A stretch of DNA of 64,000 bases from JALYOK01 sp963840785 (GCA_963840785.1 CAWJAF010000003.1:124001-188000), one strand, 5' to 3'. Counted from the stretch's first letter, positions 17,573 to 26,899 are shown. Program-made: numbers and translations. Notes: generated by a model not told the origin, from the sequence alone.

Positions 17573-19582
17573 TCAATGCATCTGTCCGCGCACAATCGAA
17601 TTGGCGTCGAGAATTAGGGCTACCCGCCCATCGCCAAGAATAGTGGCACCGGCGAGGTGATCGACCTTGCGAAAATTCGTTTCCAAGCTTTTTATGACGA
17701 CCTGATCTTGTCCAATGAGGTTGTCGACCAGCAGCGCCACTCGCTTGTTATCCGCCTCCATCAAGACAAATACGCCTTGCCCAACATCCATTCCATTATC
17801 GATATTGCAAATGCGGCGCAACTCGACAACGGGCAAATATTCGCCGCGCACCTCCACAACCATACCTTGGCCGACAATCCGTTTCACCGCCTTATCGTTT
17901 GATTGCATGCACTCAGTAATGAAGGTCAGCGGCAGCACAAACGTATCGAGGCCAACCTGTACGAACATGCCTTCGACGATTGCTAGTGTAAGTGGCAGGC
18001 GAATCAGGAACGTCGAGCCTTTACCGGGAATCGATGACACTTCCACACGACCGCCAAGAGAAATGATATTTTCGCGGACAACGTCCAACCCAACGCCACG
18101 ACCGGAGAGATCGCTGACACGATCCGCTGTCGACAAACCGGACATGAAAATCATCTGTTGTGCTCGCTGCGTGTCCAACTCTTCGTCGACTGCAATCAAT
18201 CCCAACGTACGCGCTTTCGCGGCGATTTTCTCAGAATCGAGGCCGCGCCCATCGTCTTGCACATGAATCTCAATATGCCCGCCGCGATGTTGTGCATGCA
18301 AACTCAGCGTTCCGATTTCCGATTTCCCGGCCGCCAGGCGCTCCTCGGGTGTTTCCAATCCGTGATCTAACGCGTTGCGCACTAAATGTGTTAACGGATC
18401 GAATAATTTCTCGATCACGCTCTTGTCGAGCTCACTATTCTCGCCGGAAATTTCTAGTGCAATCTTCTTGTTCAAAGACATGCCTATGTCGCGCACCATT
18501 CGATGAAATCGGCCAAAAACGAAACTGACCGGCAGCATTCGTATCGCCAATACGGCTTGCTGAAGTTCGCGAGTATTTCGTTCTAGTAACTCCACAGTGG
18601 CCTGCAGCTGACCTAAGCGCGTCATATCAAAACTATCGATGTTCTGTTTTAGCATGGTTTGCGTGATCACCAACTCACCGACCAAATTGACCAAACCGTC
18701 GACTTTTTCTGCCGTCACTTGCAGGGTTTGTGGACGCGCCGATGCAATATCGTTCGTCGCAAGATCCATCGTAACCTTGTCTGACGCACGACGTCCTAAG
18801 CCTCGATCATCAGTGCGCCGATCCAAATTGCTGGGTTCTGGCCTTGACTCTTTTGGAAACGCGGGCAAACCCTGTAGTTCAGGCAATGCCTGGATATTCA
18901 AGTCGCAATCCTCAGTGACCCACGCAAACACTTCGCGCACAGCGGCCGCGGAATGGATGGTTCGCAAGCGGCAATTCCAACTAAAATAACTTGATTCAGC
19001 GTCTACATCCGCGAGCATCGGCAGCGAACCGGTATCACAGATTGCTTGCAATTCACCCAGGGTCGCCAACTCGCGCAGAATTCGGATCGGATCATTGCCC
19101 GACAAGAAAAATCCACGATGCGGTTTGAACTCGATCACGTAGGTCATTAATTCACCGACGTTCTCGCGCACTTCTAACGTCGGGGACGGCGTGGCATTCG
19201 CATGCAATTGAATGATTTCGTTTTTTAGCTGCTCCACCGGTACCATATCAATACCGATGCCGCTTTGGACTTCGCCCAGCAAATTGCGCTGCGCATCCAC
19301 CGATCGCAATAACAAATCGATGATCTCGCGATTGGGTTCAATCTCGCCGCTGCGAACTTCATCAAGCAGCGTCTCAAGGTGATGGGAAAAATCTGCAATT
19401 GCATCGAATCCGAGGCTACCACTTCCTCCTTTGATCGAATGAACCGCCCGAAAAATCGCTTGCAACAACTCTGGATCCCGAGACCCGCGTTCAAGCTCAA
19501 GCAGGTCGGCCTCCATAGAGTCCAACCCAGAAAGACTTTCGGCAAGGAACGTAGCGTTAAAGCGGGCGAGATCGATGGCCAT
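17573..19582 (-). CDS. cheA: Chemotaxis histidine kinase CheA
   Basis: This is the central kinase of the chemosensory array. The 669-residue protein has an Hpt domain with phospho-His48 (FRAVHSIKGGSGSLGF), an insertion/P2-like region (about 140-240), a dimerisation helix pair (VNLVGELVITQTMLKQ), an ATPase domain with N-box NALDHGLE and G-boxes GRGLDSEKI and GRGVGLDVV, and a CheW-like regulatory domain to the C-terminus. All catalytic motifs are intact. cheY is upstream and cheW downstream in the operon. Confidence 0.97.
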   Translation of the reverse strand: MAIDLARFNATFLAESLSGLDSMEADLLELERGSRDPELLQAIFRAVHSIKGGSGSLGFDAIADFSHHLETLLDEVRSGEIEPNREIIDLLLRSVDAQRNLLGEVQSGIGIDMVPVEQLKNEIIQLHANATPSPTLEVRENVGELMTYVIEFKPHRGFFLSGNDPIRILRELATLGELQAICDTGSLPMLADVDAESSYFSWNCRLRTIHSAAAVREVFAWVTEDCDLNIQALPELQGLPAFPKESRPEPSNLDRRTDDRGLGRRASDKVTMDLATNDIASARPQTLQVTAEKVDGLVNLVGELVITQTMLKQNIDSFDMTRLGQLQATVELLERNTRELQQAVLAIRMLPVSFVFGRFHRMVRDIGMSLNKKIALEISGENSELDKSVIEKLFDPLTHLVRNALDHGLETPEERLAAGKSEIGTLSLHAQHRGGHIEIHVQDDGRGLDSEKIAAKARTLGLIAVDEELDTQRAQQMIFMSGLSTADRVSDLSGRGVGLDVVRENIISLGGRVEVSSIPGKGSTFLIRLPLTLAIVEGMFVQVGLDTFVLPLTFITECMQSNDKAVKRIVGQGMVVEVRGEYLPVVELRRICNIDNGMDVGQGVFVLMEADNKRVALLVDNLIGQDQVVIKSLETNFRKVDHLAGATILGDGRVALILDANSIVRGQMH

Positions 19583-19591
19583 ATGTGGACG

Positions 19592-19954
19592 TTAGCCTAA
19601 TACTTTGCCGAGGACAGACAATAGCACTTCAGGATTGAACGGCTTTACGATCCAACCGGTTGCACCAGCGGCGCGACCGCGCTGCTTGATCTCCTGCTCG
19701 GATTCTGTGGTCAGCACTAACACCGGTGTGAATTTGTACTCCGGCATCGCACGTATTTCCTTTACGAGATCGATCCCATTCATGCCCGGCATGTTGACAT
19801 CGGAAATCACAAGCTCGAACTTATTCAGCTGCAAATGTTGCATTGCTTCAGCGGCGTCACGTGCCTCGACAACTTCATGTCCAGCCTCAGTCAACGTGAA
19901 CTGCACCATCTGTCGCATGGTGTTTGAATCATCAACGATTAGAATAAATGCCAT
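19592..19954 (-). CDS. cheY: Chemotaxis response regulator CheY
   Basis: This is a single-domain receiver of 120 residues. The acidic pair D8-D9 (LIVDDSNTMR), phospho-acceptor Asp52 (LVISDVNMPGMNG), the conserved Thr (VLVLTTESEQ) and Lys (GWIVKPFNPE) are all present. It lies 9 bp upstream of cheA and directly downstream of the membrane protein with a CheZ-like motif, its likely phosphatase or partner. Confidence 0.95.
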   Translation of the reverse strand: MAFILIVDDSNTMRQMVQFTLTEAGHEVVEARDAAEAMQHLQLNKFELVISDVNMPGMNGIDLVKEIRAMPEYKFTPVLVLTTESEQEIKQRGRAAGATGWIVKPFNPEVLLSVLGKVLG

Positions 19955-19964
19955 ATGTATAGTC

Positions 19965-21059
19965 CTAAAAAAGTTCTACTGAATTTCCATCACCATCACC
20001 CGTGATCGGTTTCGGCTTCGAACCTAGCATCGCAGGCCGGGATTTCATATCGTTTTCGTCGGCGTGGGCCGGCTCGTCGTCTCGCACATCGCCGCCCGCA
20101 CCGGGATTTTTTGCCGAGGGCATCGGTAAGATTCCCATCTTGAGTTGTTTACTGAGCACCCGCGTTTCGTCGGAAATGCTACCGAGCGATTTGATAATCT
20201 CCGTAAGTAAAGGCCCGCGCAGGCGCTCAAGTTTTTGTTGGGTAATGTCCTGGAATTGCATCGCGACGATAAGCTGATTGACGTCGCGCCGGATCTCTTG
20301 CGCCGTGCTATTGATATGTTTAAGTACATCGTTAACCTGCTGGTTTTTCAAAACCATCCCACCGCTTAAATGCACCGCGTCGGAGCGGCTTTGCTCGGCG
20401 TCGAGTTGATTCTCCTCAGCCATTTTGCGTAATCGATCGCGCCATGCCGCAGCGACGCTCGGGCTGTCCCCGCCTTGCTCAACGCTATTCAAGACCTGCA
20501 AGCAATCCTTAGAGAAATCTCCGAGCCGATCAATAGTCAGGTTGAGCAAAACTTCGTAAGCTCGAATGTACTCGGGCAACGACATTTCGCCTTCAGCACT
20601 ATCGCCGCTACCAACATCGCCCGGACCGCGCGTAGTCTGCAGCAACCCCATCGCGTATTCGATCTGTTGCGTTGAACGGCTAGTAATGTTGCGAAAGCTC
20701 TTGCTGATATTCAGGACCGCCGTTTCCGATTCGTCGATCACTTCCTGGAGCGAACTTTGTGTTTCGCCGAGATCAGCGGTGCTGGTATGGGAAATTCCCG
20801 ACCACCGCGCCAAGAGTCTCCGCAATGGCCGCGATGCACTGCGGATGGCGTTTTTATCATCCGGCACTTCTGTCAGCGATTGCGCATCCGCCCTTCCACC
20901 GGGAAAAAAATAGTGAGTTGCCGCGACGGCGGTAACCGCCAATAGCAATGCCACAAAGCTAACCCATGGCGGCACAAAAAAAACCGCCCAAATCCAAGGC
21001 AGCAAGGCCAAGATTCCGTAGACCGCTAACTGTTGTTGATTAATGTTGGGCATTTTCAT
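19965..21059 (-). CDS. Membrane-anchored chemosensory protein with a CheZ-like D-x3-Q motif
   Basis: The protein has 364 residues. Two hydrophobic helices at about 11-27 and 33-52 anchor it in the inner membrane; the rest is mostly helical and probably cytoplasmic. The segment VAMQFQDITQQKLERL (Asp271, Gln275) resembles the active-site helix of the CheY phosphatase CheZ, where Asp143 and Gln147 of Q-D-L-T-G-Q act in dephosphorylation. The C-terminus is acidic and ends SVELF after a low-complexity linker, a plausible docking tail like the C-terminal CheY-binding helix of CheZ. It sits immediately upstream of cheY and has no enzymatic domain other than this motif. The CheZ-like role is inference. 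Confidence 0.65.
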   Translation of the reverse strand: MKMPNINQQQLAVYGILALLPWIWAVFFVPPWVSFVALLLAVTAVAATHYFFPGGRADAQSLTEVPDDKNAIRSASRPLRRLLARWSGISHTSTADLGETQSSLQEVIDESETAVLNISKSFRNITSRSTQQIEYAMGLLQTTRGPGDVGSGDSAEGEMSLPEYIRAYEVLLNLTIDRLGDFSKDCLQVLNSVEQGGDSPSVAAAWRDRLRKMAEENQLDAEQSRSDAVHLSGGMVLKNQQVNDVLKHINSTAQEIRRDVNQLIVAMQFQDITQQKLERLRGPLLTEIIKSLGSISDETRVLSKQLKMGILPMPSAKNPGAGGDVRDDEPAHADENDMKSRPAMLGSKPKPITGDGDGNSVELF

Positions 21060-21062
21060 AGA

Positions 21063-21368
21063 TCACTCGATCGCCAATCGGAGTTGTCCCGACAATCCGG
21101 CCAATCCTGCAACCTGTTTAAATGTTTCGGAAACCGAACGCCAATGCCAGGGAATATGCTGTGAGTTAAGAATTGCAATCCACGCAAGGATAAGTTGCAA
21201 GACCGCGACATCGACCTTGTTAACTGAACTGGCATCAAGCTCAACCGCATCAACGGATCCCAATTGCGTCCGGATCAATACCTCGTGCAGAGAAAGCGCT
21301 GACGAAACATCGGCACGATCCGGCAATACCAAGCTCGCTCGTCTTTCGACACTATCAACCGTTAGCAT
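21063..21368 (-). CDS. STAS-domain protein with a non-phosphorylatable core, first gene of the chemosensory operon
   Basis: The 101-residue protein has the STAS fold pattern of anti-sigma-factor antagonists: a beta-strand start (MLTVDSVERRASLVLP), a central SSVNKVDVAVLQLILAW segment and a C-terminal helix with LAGLSGQLRL. In SpoIIAA-like proteins the loop reads V-D-S-S-G and the second Ser is phosphorylated. Here it reads V-D-V-A-V, so this regulation is absent. It ends 3 bp before the start of the membrane CheZ-motif gene and is likely co-transcribed with it. Function in chemosensory arrays is unknown. Confidence 0.75.
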   Translation of the reverse strand: MLTVDSVERRASLVLPDRADVSSALSLHEVLIRTQLGSVDAVELDASSVNKVDVAVLQLILAWIAILNSQHIPWHWRSVSETFKQVAGLAGLSGQLRLAIE

Positions 21369-21709
21369 GCAACGGCCAGGGCTCGATCGACAAGCACAAG
21401 AATTGAGGTTAAAACGCTCATTCGCAGCATAAATCAGCGCACCTTTGGGTGATGAATAATTAATAATTATTCAATAAATTATATGGTTACATTATATTTA
21501 TATATTTAAATGAAAGTATACACCATATCACATTGCTTTTGTTCAATTTGATGAATAGCTTTTTCTAAGTCTCTCAGTGTATTGGACCGGAAATATTGAT
21601 ACTTTACTTTAATATGAGAGTATCATAATACATAAATTACAGTAGCTTTTGCGATATTTCTAAACTTTTGAATTAATCCCTGTTTCTCAAAATCTAACGA
21701 CCGGAAACT
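21369..21709. promoter_or_regulatory. AT-rich divergent regulatory region between the chemosensory operon and the kinase gene
   Basis: This 341-bp region is much richer in A and T than the rest of the window. It contains the palindrome aataattaataattatt near 21455-21475 and a 7-bp inverted repeat, tgatact (21597-21603) and agtatca (21619-21625), with a 15-base loop. Both divergent transcription units must start here. No confident -10/-35 pair was assigned; ttgata at 21596 is a possible -35 toward the kinase gene, but the spacing to tatcat is 19. Confidence 0.6.
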
Positions 21710-22996
21710 ATGAACGAAACGGCATCACTTGAGCGCGTTGGTAAGTACATCATTATTCGCGAAATTGGGCGCGGTGCATCTGCGACTGTCTATCTTGCAG
21801 ATGATCCATTTAACCAGCGCAAGGTTGCACTAAAGGTCCCCGACAAAGCGCAAGACGACCGCGATCCGGAAGCGGCTCGGCGCCGCAAGTTGTTTCTGAT
21901 CGAAGCGTCCCTCGCCGGTAAATTGGTCCATCCCAATATCGTCAAAGTCTTCGATGCCTCGACCGATTCGGACATGAGCTACCTGGTTATGGAATATGTT
22001 CCGGCCGGAAACCTCAAGCAATATTGTTCGGACGACAACTTGCTTCCGATTCGAAAAGTCGCGATGCTGGTGTTTAAGTGCTGCCGAGCGTTGGACTATG
22101 CCTACCAAAATGGCGTCATTCACCGCGACATCAAGCCGGCAAATATCCTCTTAAGCGATCAAGACGACATCAAAATTAGCGATTTCGGCACCGCGCACAT
22201 TTCGACGACGCAAACGACCCAGGTTCAAGGTTTTCTCGGTTCGCCGGCCTACATGTCGCCCGAACAAATCAACGAGGAAAATCCGTCGGTGCAATCGGAC
22301 ATATACTCGATGGGCATCGTGCTCTACGAGTTACTCTCGGGAAAACTACCGTTTACCGCACAAAATTTTCCTTCCATGTTGAATAAGATCCTCAACGAGC
22401 CTGCCATACCGATAACGGACCATCGGCCGGAATTGCCCGATCGGCTCGTTGCCATCGTCCAGAAGGCGATGAATAAGGATCTTTCTATTCGCTACCCGAA
22501 TTGGTATGAATTCTCACGCGATCTAGCCGATAGCCTTAAGGAATGGGAACAAATCGTCAATGAGTTGAGCCAGGCGGAAAAAGTAAATTTGCTGCGGGAT
22601 CTCAACTTCTTCAAATTCTTCCGCGAAGAACAGTTGAAGGAAGTCGTGCGTAACGCCGACTGGGTGAGCCGCAAGAAAAACGAAAGCGTGCTGCAGGAAG
22701 GCGATATCGATCAGGCGTTTTATGTGGTCGTCAAAGGCAAGGTCAAGGTAACCAAGAGTGGCCGCATGCTCAACGCATTAAAGGCTGGCGACTGTTTTGG
22801 CGAAATCTCGTTCCTCAATCCTACCAATCAAGAGCGAACCACAGCGGTCAGCGCCATGGATGACGTGCAAATCGTGCGGCTTCACGTACCGCAGATGGAC
22901 TTGATGTCCGAAAGCACGCAACTACAGTTCAATAAAATTTTCTTGCGGAATTTAGTTAGCCGCCTGTCGCAAACTTCGTCTGATTCGGATCTGTAA
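21710..22996 (+). CDS. Ser/Thr protein kinase with C-terminal cyclic-nucleotide-binding domain
   Basis: This is a cytoplasmic eukaryotic-type kinase of 428 residues without an evident membrane helix. It has a glycine loop EIGRGASATVYLA, ATP-binding Lys in VALKVPDKAQ, catalytic loop VIHRDIKPANILL, ISDFGTAHIS and the SPEQI segment in place of APE. From about residue 300 a CRP/PKA-type cNMP domain follows, with LQEGDIDQAFYVVVKGKVKV and the phosphate-binding cassette region AGDCFGEISFLNPTNQERTT. The cassette keeps Gly-Glu and an Arg, but ligand specificity is uncertain. It diverges from the chemosensory operon. A terminator follows at 23014-23043. Confidence 0.93.
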   Translation: MNETASLERVGKYIIIREIGRGASATVYLADDPFNQRKVALKVPDKAQDDRDPEAARRRKLFLIEASLAGKLVHPNIVKVFDASTDSDMSYLVMEYVPAGNLKQYCSDDNLLPIRKVAMLVFKCCRALDYAYQNGVIHRDIKPANILLSDQDDIKISDFGTAHISTTQTTQVQGFLGSPAYMSPEQINEENPSVQSDIYSMGIVLYELLSGKLPFTAQNFPSMLNKILNEPAIPITDHRPELPDRLVAIVQKAMNKDLSIRYPNWYEFSRDLADSLKEWEQIVNELSQAEKVNLLRDLNFFKFFREEQLKEVVRNADWVSRKKNESVLQEGDIDQAFYVVVKGKVKVTKSGRMLNALKAGDCFGEISFLNPTNQERTTAVSAMDDVQIVRLHVPQMDLMSESTQLQFNKIFLRNLVSRLSQTSSDSDL

Positions 22997-23013
22997 CGGG
23001 GTTATCAAAAACG

Positions 23014-23043
23014 AAAAAGGCAGCTCGTGGCTGCCTTTTTTTC
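23014..23043. terminator. Rho-independent terminator between the kinase gene and pnp
   Basis: The stem ggcagc/gctgcc around tcgtg is flanked by A and T runs (aaaaaggcagc...gctgccttttttt), so it can terminate transcription in both directions. The two genes converge here. Confidence 0.88.
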
Positions 23044-23058
23044 ATGCGCAGGATTAGA

Positions 23059-25173
23059 TTACTCGGCAGGCGCTGGTTCCGCGGCCTGTTGCTCCAGCAA
23101 CGCCTTGGCGCTCAAACGCACGCGGCCTTTCTCGTCCGCCTCCAACACTTTCACGCGGATCTTTTGGCCTTCCTTCAAAAAGTCTTCGACTTTATTGACG
23201 CGCTCATTCGCGATTTGAGAGATGTGCAGCAAGCCGTCTTTGCCTGGCAGGATGCTGATTATCGCGCCGAAATCGAGCAGACGTGTGACCGTGCCTTCGT
23301 AGATTTGGCCGACTTCAACTTCCGCGGTGATCGCAAGAATGCGGCGTTTCGCTTCTTCGCCAGCTTCGCTTGAAACACAAGCGATGTTGACCGTGCCGTC
23401 ATCGGTGATATCGATGGTCGTGCCGGTTTCTTCGGTCAGCGCACGAATCACCGCGCCGCCTTTGCCGATCACGTCGCGAATCTTCTCAGGATTGATCTTG
23501 ATGGTGATAATGCGCGGCGCGAAGCTCGACAACTCTTGCTTCGAATGCGGCAACGCTTGCTGCATGATGCCCAGAATATGCATGCGGCCTTCTTTCGCCT
23601 GATCCAGCGCGACCTTCATAATGTCTTTGGTGATGCCGTTAATCTTGATGTCCATCTGCAAAGCAGTGATGCCAGCGTCGGTGCCGGCCACTTTGAAGTC
23701 CATATCGCCAAGGTGATCTTCATCGCCGAGAATGTCAGTCAGCACGGCGAAGCGATTGCCTTCCTTAATCAAGCCCATCGCGATACCCGCGACGTGATTT
23801 TTCATCGGCACGCCGGCATCCATCAGCGCTAACGATCCGCCGCAAACGGAAGCCATCGAGCTGGAACCATTCGATTCCAAAATTTCCGACACCACGCGCA
23901 GCGAATAACCGAACTCTTCTTGCGACGGAATCATCGCCAGCAAGCCACGCTTTGCCAAGCGGCCGTGGCCGATTTCGCGACGCTTAGGCGTGCCGACGCG
24001 GCCGGTTTCACCGGTGGAGAATGGCGGGAAGTTGTAATGCAGCATGAAGCGATCTTTGTATTCGCCGGCGAGCGCATCGATGATTTGCTCGTCGCGCGCC
24101 GTGCCCAAGGTCACTGTGACCAGCGCCTGGGTTTCGCCACGCGTAAACAACGCCGAACCGTGGGTGCGCGGCAGCACGCCGGTGCGAATCGTGATCGGGC
24201 GCACGGTGCGGGTGTTGCGACCGTCAATGCGCGGCTCGCCGTCGAGAATTTTGTTGCGCACGATTTTCGATTCGATGTCCGAGAACAAAGTCTTGAGCAT
24301 GTTCGCATCGTTTAAGCTGGTTTCGGCCGTGACTAATTCGCTCATCACCTTGCTGCGAATTTCGTCGACGCGAATGGTGCGCGCCTGCTTTTGGCGAATC
24401 GCATAAGCTTCGCGCAAATCAGCTTCGGCCATCGCGGTAATACGCGAAACCAGCGCTTGATCTTTCTCGGGCGCAGTCCAATCCCACGCATCTTTACCAC
24501 CTTCGTCGACCAGATCGTTAATCGCGTTGATCGCCGCTTGCATTTGATCGTGACCGAACACGACGGCGCCCAACATTATTTCTTCGGACAATTCGTTCGC
24601 TTCCGACTCCACCATCAACACGGCGACATCGGTACCAGCGACAACCAAATTGAGTTTGGAGGTTTTCAATTCCTCGGCTGACGGGTTCAATACGTATTGG
24701 CCGTCGATGTAACCCACGCGCGCTGCACCGATGGGGCCATCGAACGGAATGCCCGACAGCGATACCGCAGCCGATGCGCCGATCACGGCGGCGATATCCG
24801 GATCAATATCCGGGTTCGCGGACAACACTGTCGCGATGATTTGCACTTCGTTATAAAAACCTTCCGGGAACAGCGGACGCATCGGGCGATCCATCAAGCG
24901 CGAGGTCAGTGTTTCTTTTTCCGAAGGACGGCCTTCGCGTTTGAAAAATCCGCCGGGGATTTTCCCCGCAGCGTAGGTGCGCTCTTGATAATCGCAAGTG
25001 AGCGGGAAAAAATCTTGGCCTGCTTTAGCGTTCGTCGCACCAACACAGGTGACCAACACAACGGTGTCATCAATGCTCACCAACACGGCGCCGTCTGCTT
25101 GACGCGCCATTTCGCCGGTTTCTAATGTGACGGTATGCTTGCCATACGGAAATGATTTTTTGATGGAATTCAC
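23059..25173 (-). CDS. pnp: Polyribonucleotide nucleotidyltransferase (PNPase)
   Basis: PNPase is a phosphorolytic 3'-5' exoribonuclease and degradosome component. The 704-residue protein has two RNase PH domains, the KH domain (KINPEKIRDVIGKGGAVIRA) and the S1 domain (GQIYEGTVTRLLDFGAIISI). Conserved phosphate-binding and catalytic segments are present (FFKREGRPSEKE, GTDAGITALQMDIKI). It follows rpsO, as in many bacteria. The ORF is intact. Confidence 0.98.
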   Translation of the reverse strand: MNSIKKSFPYGKHTVTLETGEMARQADGAVLVSIDDTVVLVTCVGATNAKAGQDFFPLTCDYQERTYAAGKIPGGFFKREGRPSEKETLTSRLMDRPMRPLFPEGFYNEVQIIATVLSANPDIDPDIAAVIGASAAVSLSGIPFDGPIGAARVGYIDGQYVLNPSAEELKTSKLNLVVAGTDVAVLMVESEANELSEEIMLGAVVFGHDQMQAAINAINDLVDEGGKDAWDWTAPEKDQALVSRITAMAEADLREAYAIRQKQARTIRVDEIRSKVMSELVTAETSLNDANMLKTLFSDIESKIVRNKILDGEPRIDGRNTRTVRPITIRTGVLPRTHGSALFTRGETQALVTVTLGTARDEQIIDALAGEYKDRFMLHYNFPPFSTGETGRVGTPKRREIGHGRLAKRGLLAMIPSQEEFGYSLRVVSEILESNGSSSMASVCGGSLALMDAGVPMKNHVAGIAMGLIKEGNRFAVLTDILGDEDHLGDMDFKVAGTDAGITALQMDIKINGITKDIMKVALDQAKEGRMHILGIMQQALPHSKQELSSFAPRIITIKINPEKIRDVIGKGGAVIRALTEETGTTIDITDDGTVNIACVSSEAGEEAKRRILAITAEVEVGQIYEGTVTRLLDFGAIISILPGKDGLLHISQIANERVNKVEDFLKEGQKIRVKVLEADEKGRVRLSAKALLEQQAAEPAPAE

Positions 25174-25263
25174 AATATCTTCCTTAATTATTGCGCGGCG
25201 CGTAGCTAGAACGGGATTTTCGCAACTCGAAATAGCGCGCCACGAAGAGTGGTCTTAAATGCA

Positions 25264-25289
25264 CAAGAGCCTGGCTAGGCAGGCTCTTG
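25264..25289 (-). promoter_or_regulatory. Hairpin between rpsO and pnp
   Basis: A perfect 10-bp stem, caagagcctg/caggctcttg, encloses a 6-base loop (25274-25279). No T run follows on the minus strand, so it is more likely an RNA processing or attenuation hairpin, as found in the rpsO-pnp spacer of E. coli, than a full terminator. Confidence 0.7.
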
Positions 25290-25318
25290 CGCGCTTGATT
25301 TGCTATGGCTGGCCGCGC

Positions 25319-25588
25319 TTACTTGCGGATGCCGAGACGTTCGATTAAGGCTTTGTAGCTATCGGCGTTTTGGCGCTTCAAATAATCCAACAAACTACGG
25401 CGCTTGCTCACCAACATTAAGAGGCCACGGCGGGAATGGAAATCCTTGACGTGGGTTTTGAAATGGCCGGTCAATTCATTGATGCGGCCGGTCATCAGTG
25501 CAACTTGCACTTCGGGCGAACCGGTATCATTACCAGCCCGTTGATAATCCTTGATAATCTGCGCTTTTTGCGCGGTTGTTGCAGTCAT
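25319..25588 (-). CDS. rpsO: 30S ribosomal protein S15
   Basis: S15 binds 16S rRNA and organises the platform of the small subunit. The 89-residue product has the usual length and sequence (GSPEVQVALMTGRINELTGH, SRRGLLMLVSKRRSLLDYLK). It is upstream of pnp on the same strand, with a hairpin in the 145-bp spacer. Confidence 0.98.
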   Translation of the reverse strand: MTATTAQKAQIIKDYQRAGNDTGSPEVQVALMTGRINELTGHFKTHVKDFHSRRGLLMLVSKRRSLLDYLKRQNADSYKALIERLGIRK

Positions 25589-25716
25589 CGTACTTCTCCA
25601 GTTAATTCCACTATGTTCGCTTTTCTCGCTAAGCCGTTGATTATAACTTAATCATCACGGCCAACTCAAGGGATTAAAGAGGCAATTTGCGAGGCACGGA
25701 TTTTACTAAATTGACT

Positions 25717-25751
25717 GCCTGGAGAAGCCAATGGATACTGGCTTTTCAGGC
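25717..25751. repeat. Inverted repeat upstream of rpsO
   Basis: Imperfect arms gcctggagaagcc (25717-25729) and ggcttttcaggc (25740-25751) surround aatggatact. The agaagccaatgg and gtatc boxes (the latter at 25770-25775) relate it to the element at 8222-8270. Confidence 0.55.
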
Positions 25752-25800
25752 ATGCCCTGCCACAAGCCTGTATCTATGGGTCTCTTGGCAATGCTCTAAC

Positions 25801-25838
25801 CGTCATTGCGAGGAGCAACGCGACGAAGCAATCTCGTC
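25801..25838. repeat. Short dispersed repeat of the cgtcattgcgaggagc type
   Basis: The sequence begins cgtcattgcgaggagcaacg, continues with cgacgaagcaatctcgtc and resembles REP-like sequences scattered in many proteobacterial genomes. Only one copy was seen in this window. Confidence 0.5.
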
Positions 25839-25897
25839 GTTTACCGCCGGAAAAGCGCTGCAGCGTCGGCACACGCGCCCACCCCACGACCTAACGC

Positions 25898-25903
25898 TAT
25901 AAT
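25898..25903 (+). promoter_or_regulatory. Possible -10 box upstream of the DapA-like gene
   Basis: A perfect TATAAT lies 34 bp before the start codon at 25937. No good -35 was seen at 16-18 bp upstream, so the assignment is weak. Confidence 0.4.
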
Positions 25904-25936
25904 CGCGCCATTGAAACAAAATCGTTAGAGCCAACC

Positions 25937-26899
25937 ATGCCGCGTTTCAAAAACTTCCGTCCCGCCGGCGTCATCCCCGCGACGCTACTCGCGCTAAACG
26001 ACGACATGAGCATCAACGAACGCCAAACGCGCAAGCATTTGCGCGATTGCGCGTTGGTCGACGGCGTTTGCGCGTCACGGTCAACGGCCACGCATCGGAA
26101 GTTCACGCTTGCACGTTCGCCGAGCAACAACAAATTCTCGCGGCGTCGCTCACAGAAGTTGGCAATGACGTCCCGATCATCAACGGTGTGTATGCCGACG
26201 GCAGCATCGAAGCGGCGCGCATCGCCATGATGGCCGCCAAAGAAGGTGCATCGGCGTTGCTTGTCTTCCCGCCGAACAGCATGTCGATGGGCGGTCAATT
26301 GCGCCCGGACATGGCGCTCGCCCATTTCAAACGCATCGCTGATGCGACCGATTTACCGATCATCGTGTTTCAATATCCGATGGCAACCGGCCTCGGTTAT
26401 CCGTTCGATACACTGCTGCAATTGTTTGACCAAGTGCCCACCATTCAAGCGATCAAAGATTGGTCGAACGATGCCGATGCTGCACGAGCGCCACATCCGC
26501 ACTTTCCAAAATCTACCGCACCCGATTAATGTTTTAACTACTCATTCTTCTTGGTTGATGGCATCCCTCACCATGGGCTGCAACGGCTTGCTATCCGGTG
26601 CCGGCAGCGTCATCTCCGATCTGCAAGTGGCGCTGTTCCGCGCCGTTAAATCGCAAGATCTAAAAACCGCGCAAGCCATCAACGATCGCATCGTGCCGCT
26701 ATCGCAAGCCTTCTACGCACCCCCTTTTCTCGATATGCATAACCGCATGAAAGAAGCATTGGTGCTTCTCGGCCGACTCGACAAAGCCGTCGTCCGTCCG
26801 CCGCTGGTAAAAATTAGCGACGCCGAAATCGCGCGTATCAAGCAAGCGCTGGCGCAAGCCGGCATCGCTCGCGAAGGCGCGTTGAAACTCGCGGCATAA
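25937..26899 (+). pseudogene. Dihydrodipicolinate synthase (DapA/NanA) family lyase, two frameshifts
   Basis: This is a Schiff-base aldolase/lyase of the DapA superfamily; the substrate is unclear. Three frames join in order: MPRFKNFRPAGVIPATLLAL, then VTVNGHASEVHACTFAEQQQ through YPMATGLGYPF and IQAIKDWSNDAD, then HERHIRTFQNLPHPINVLTT to the C-terminus. The probable Schiff-base Lys is in AIKDWSND and the probable Tyr in FQYPMATG. Breaks are near 26063 and 26483. About 320 residues result, a usual length for the family. It is not linked to lysine synthesis genes, so a catabolic sugar-acid role is more likely. Confidence 0.78.

Noticed and set aside
23044..25125. Several plus ORFs opposite pnp
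   Set aside because: All are antisense to a fully conserved pnp gene.
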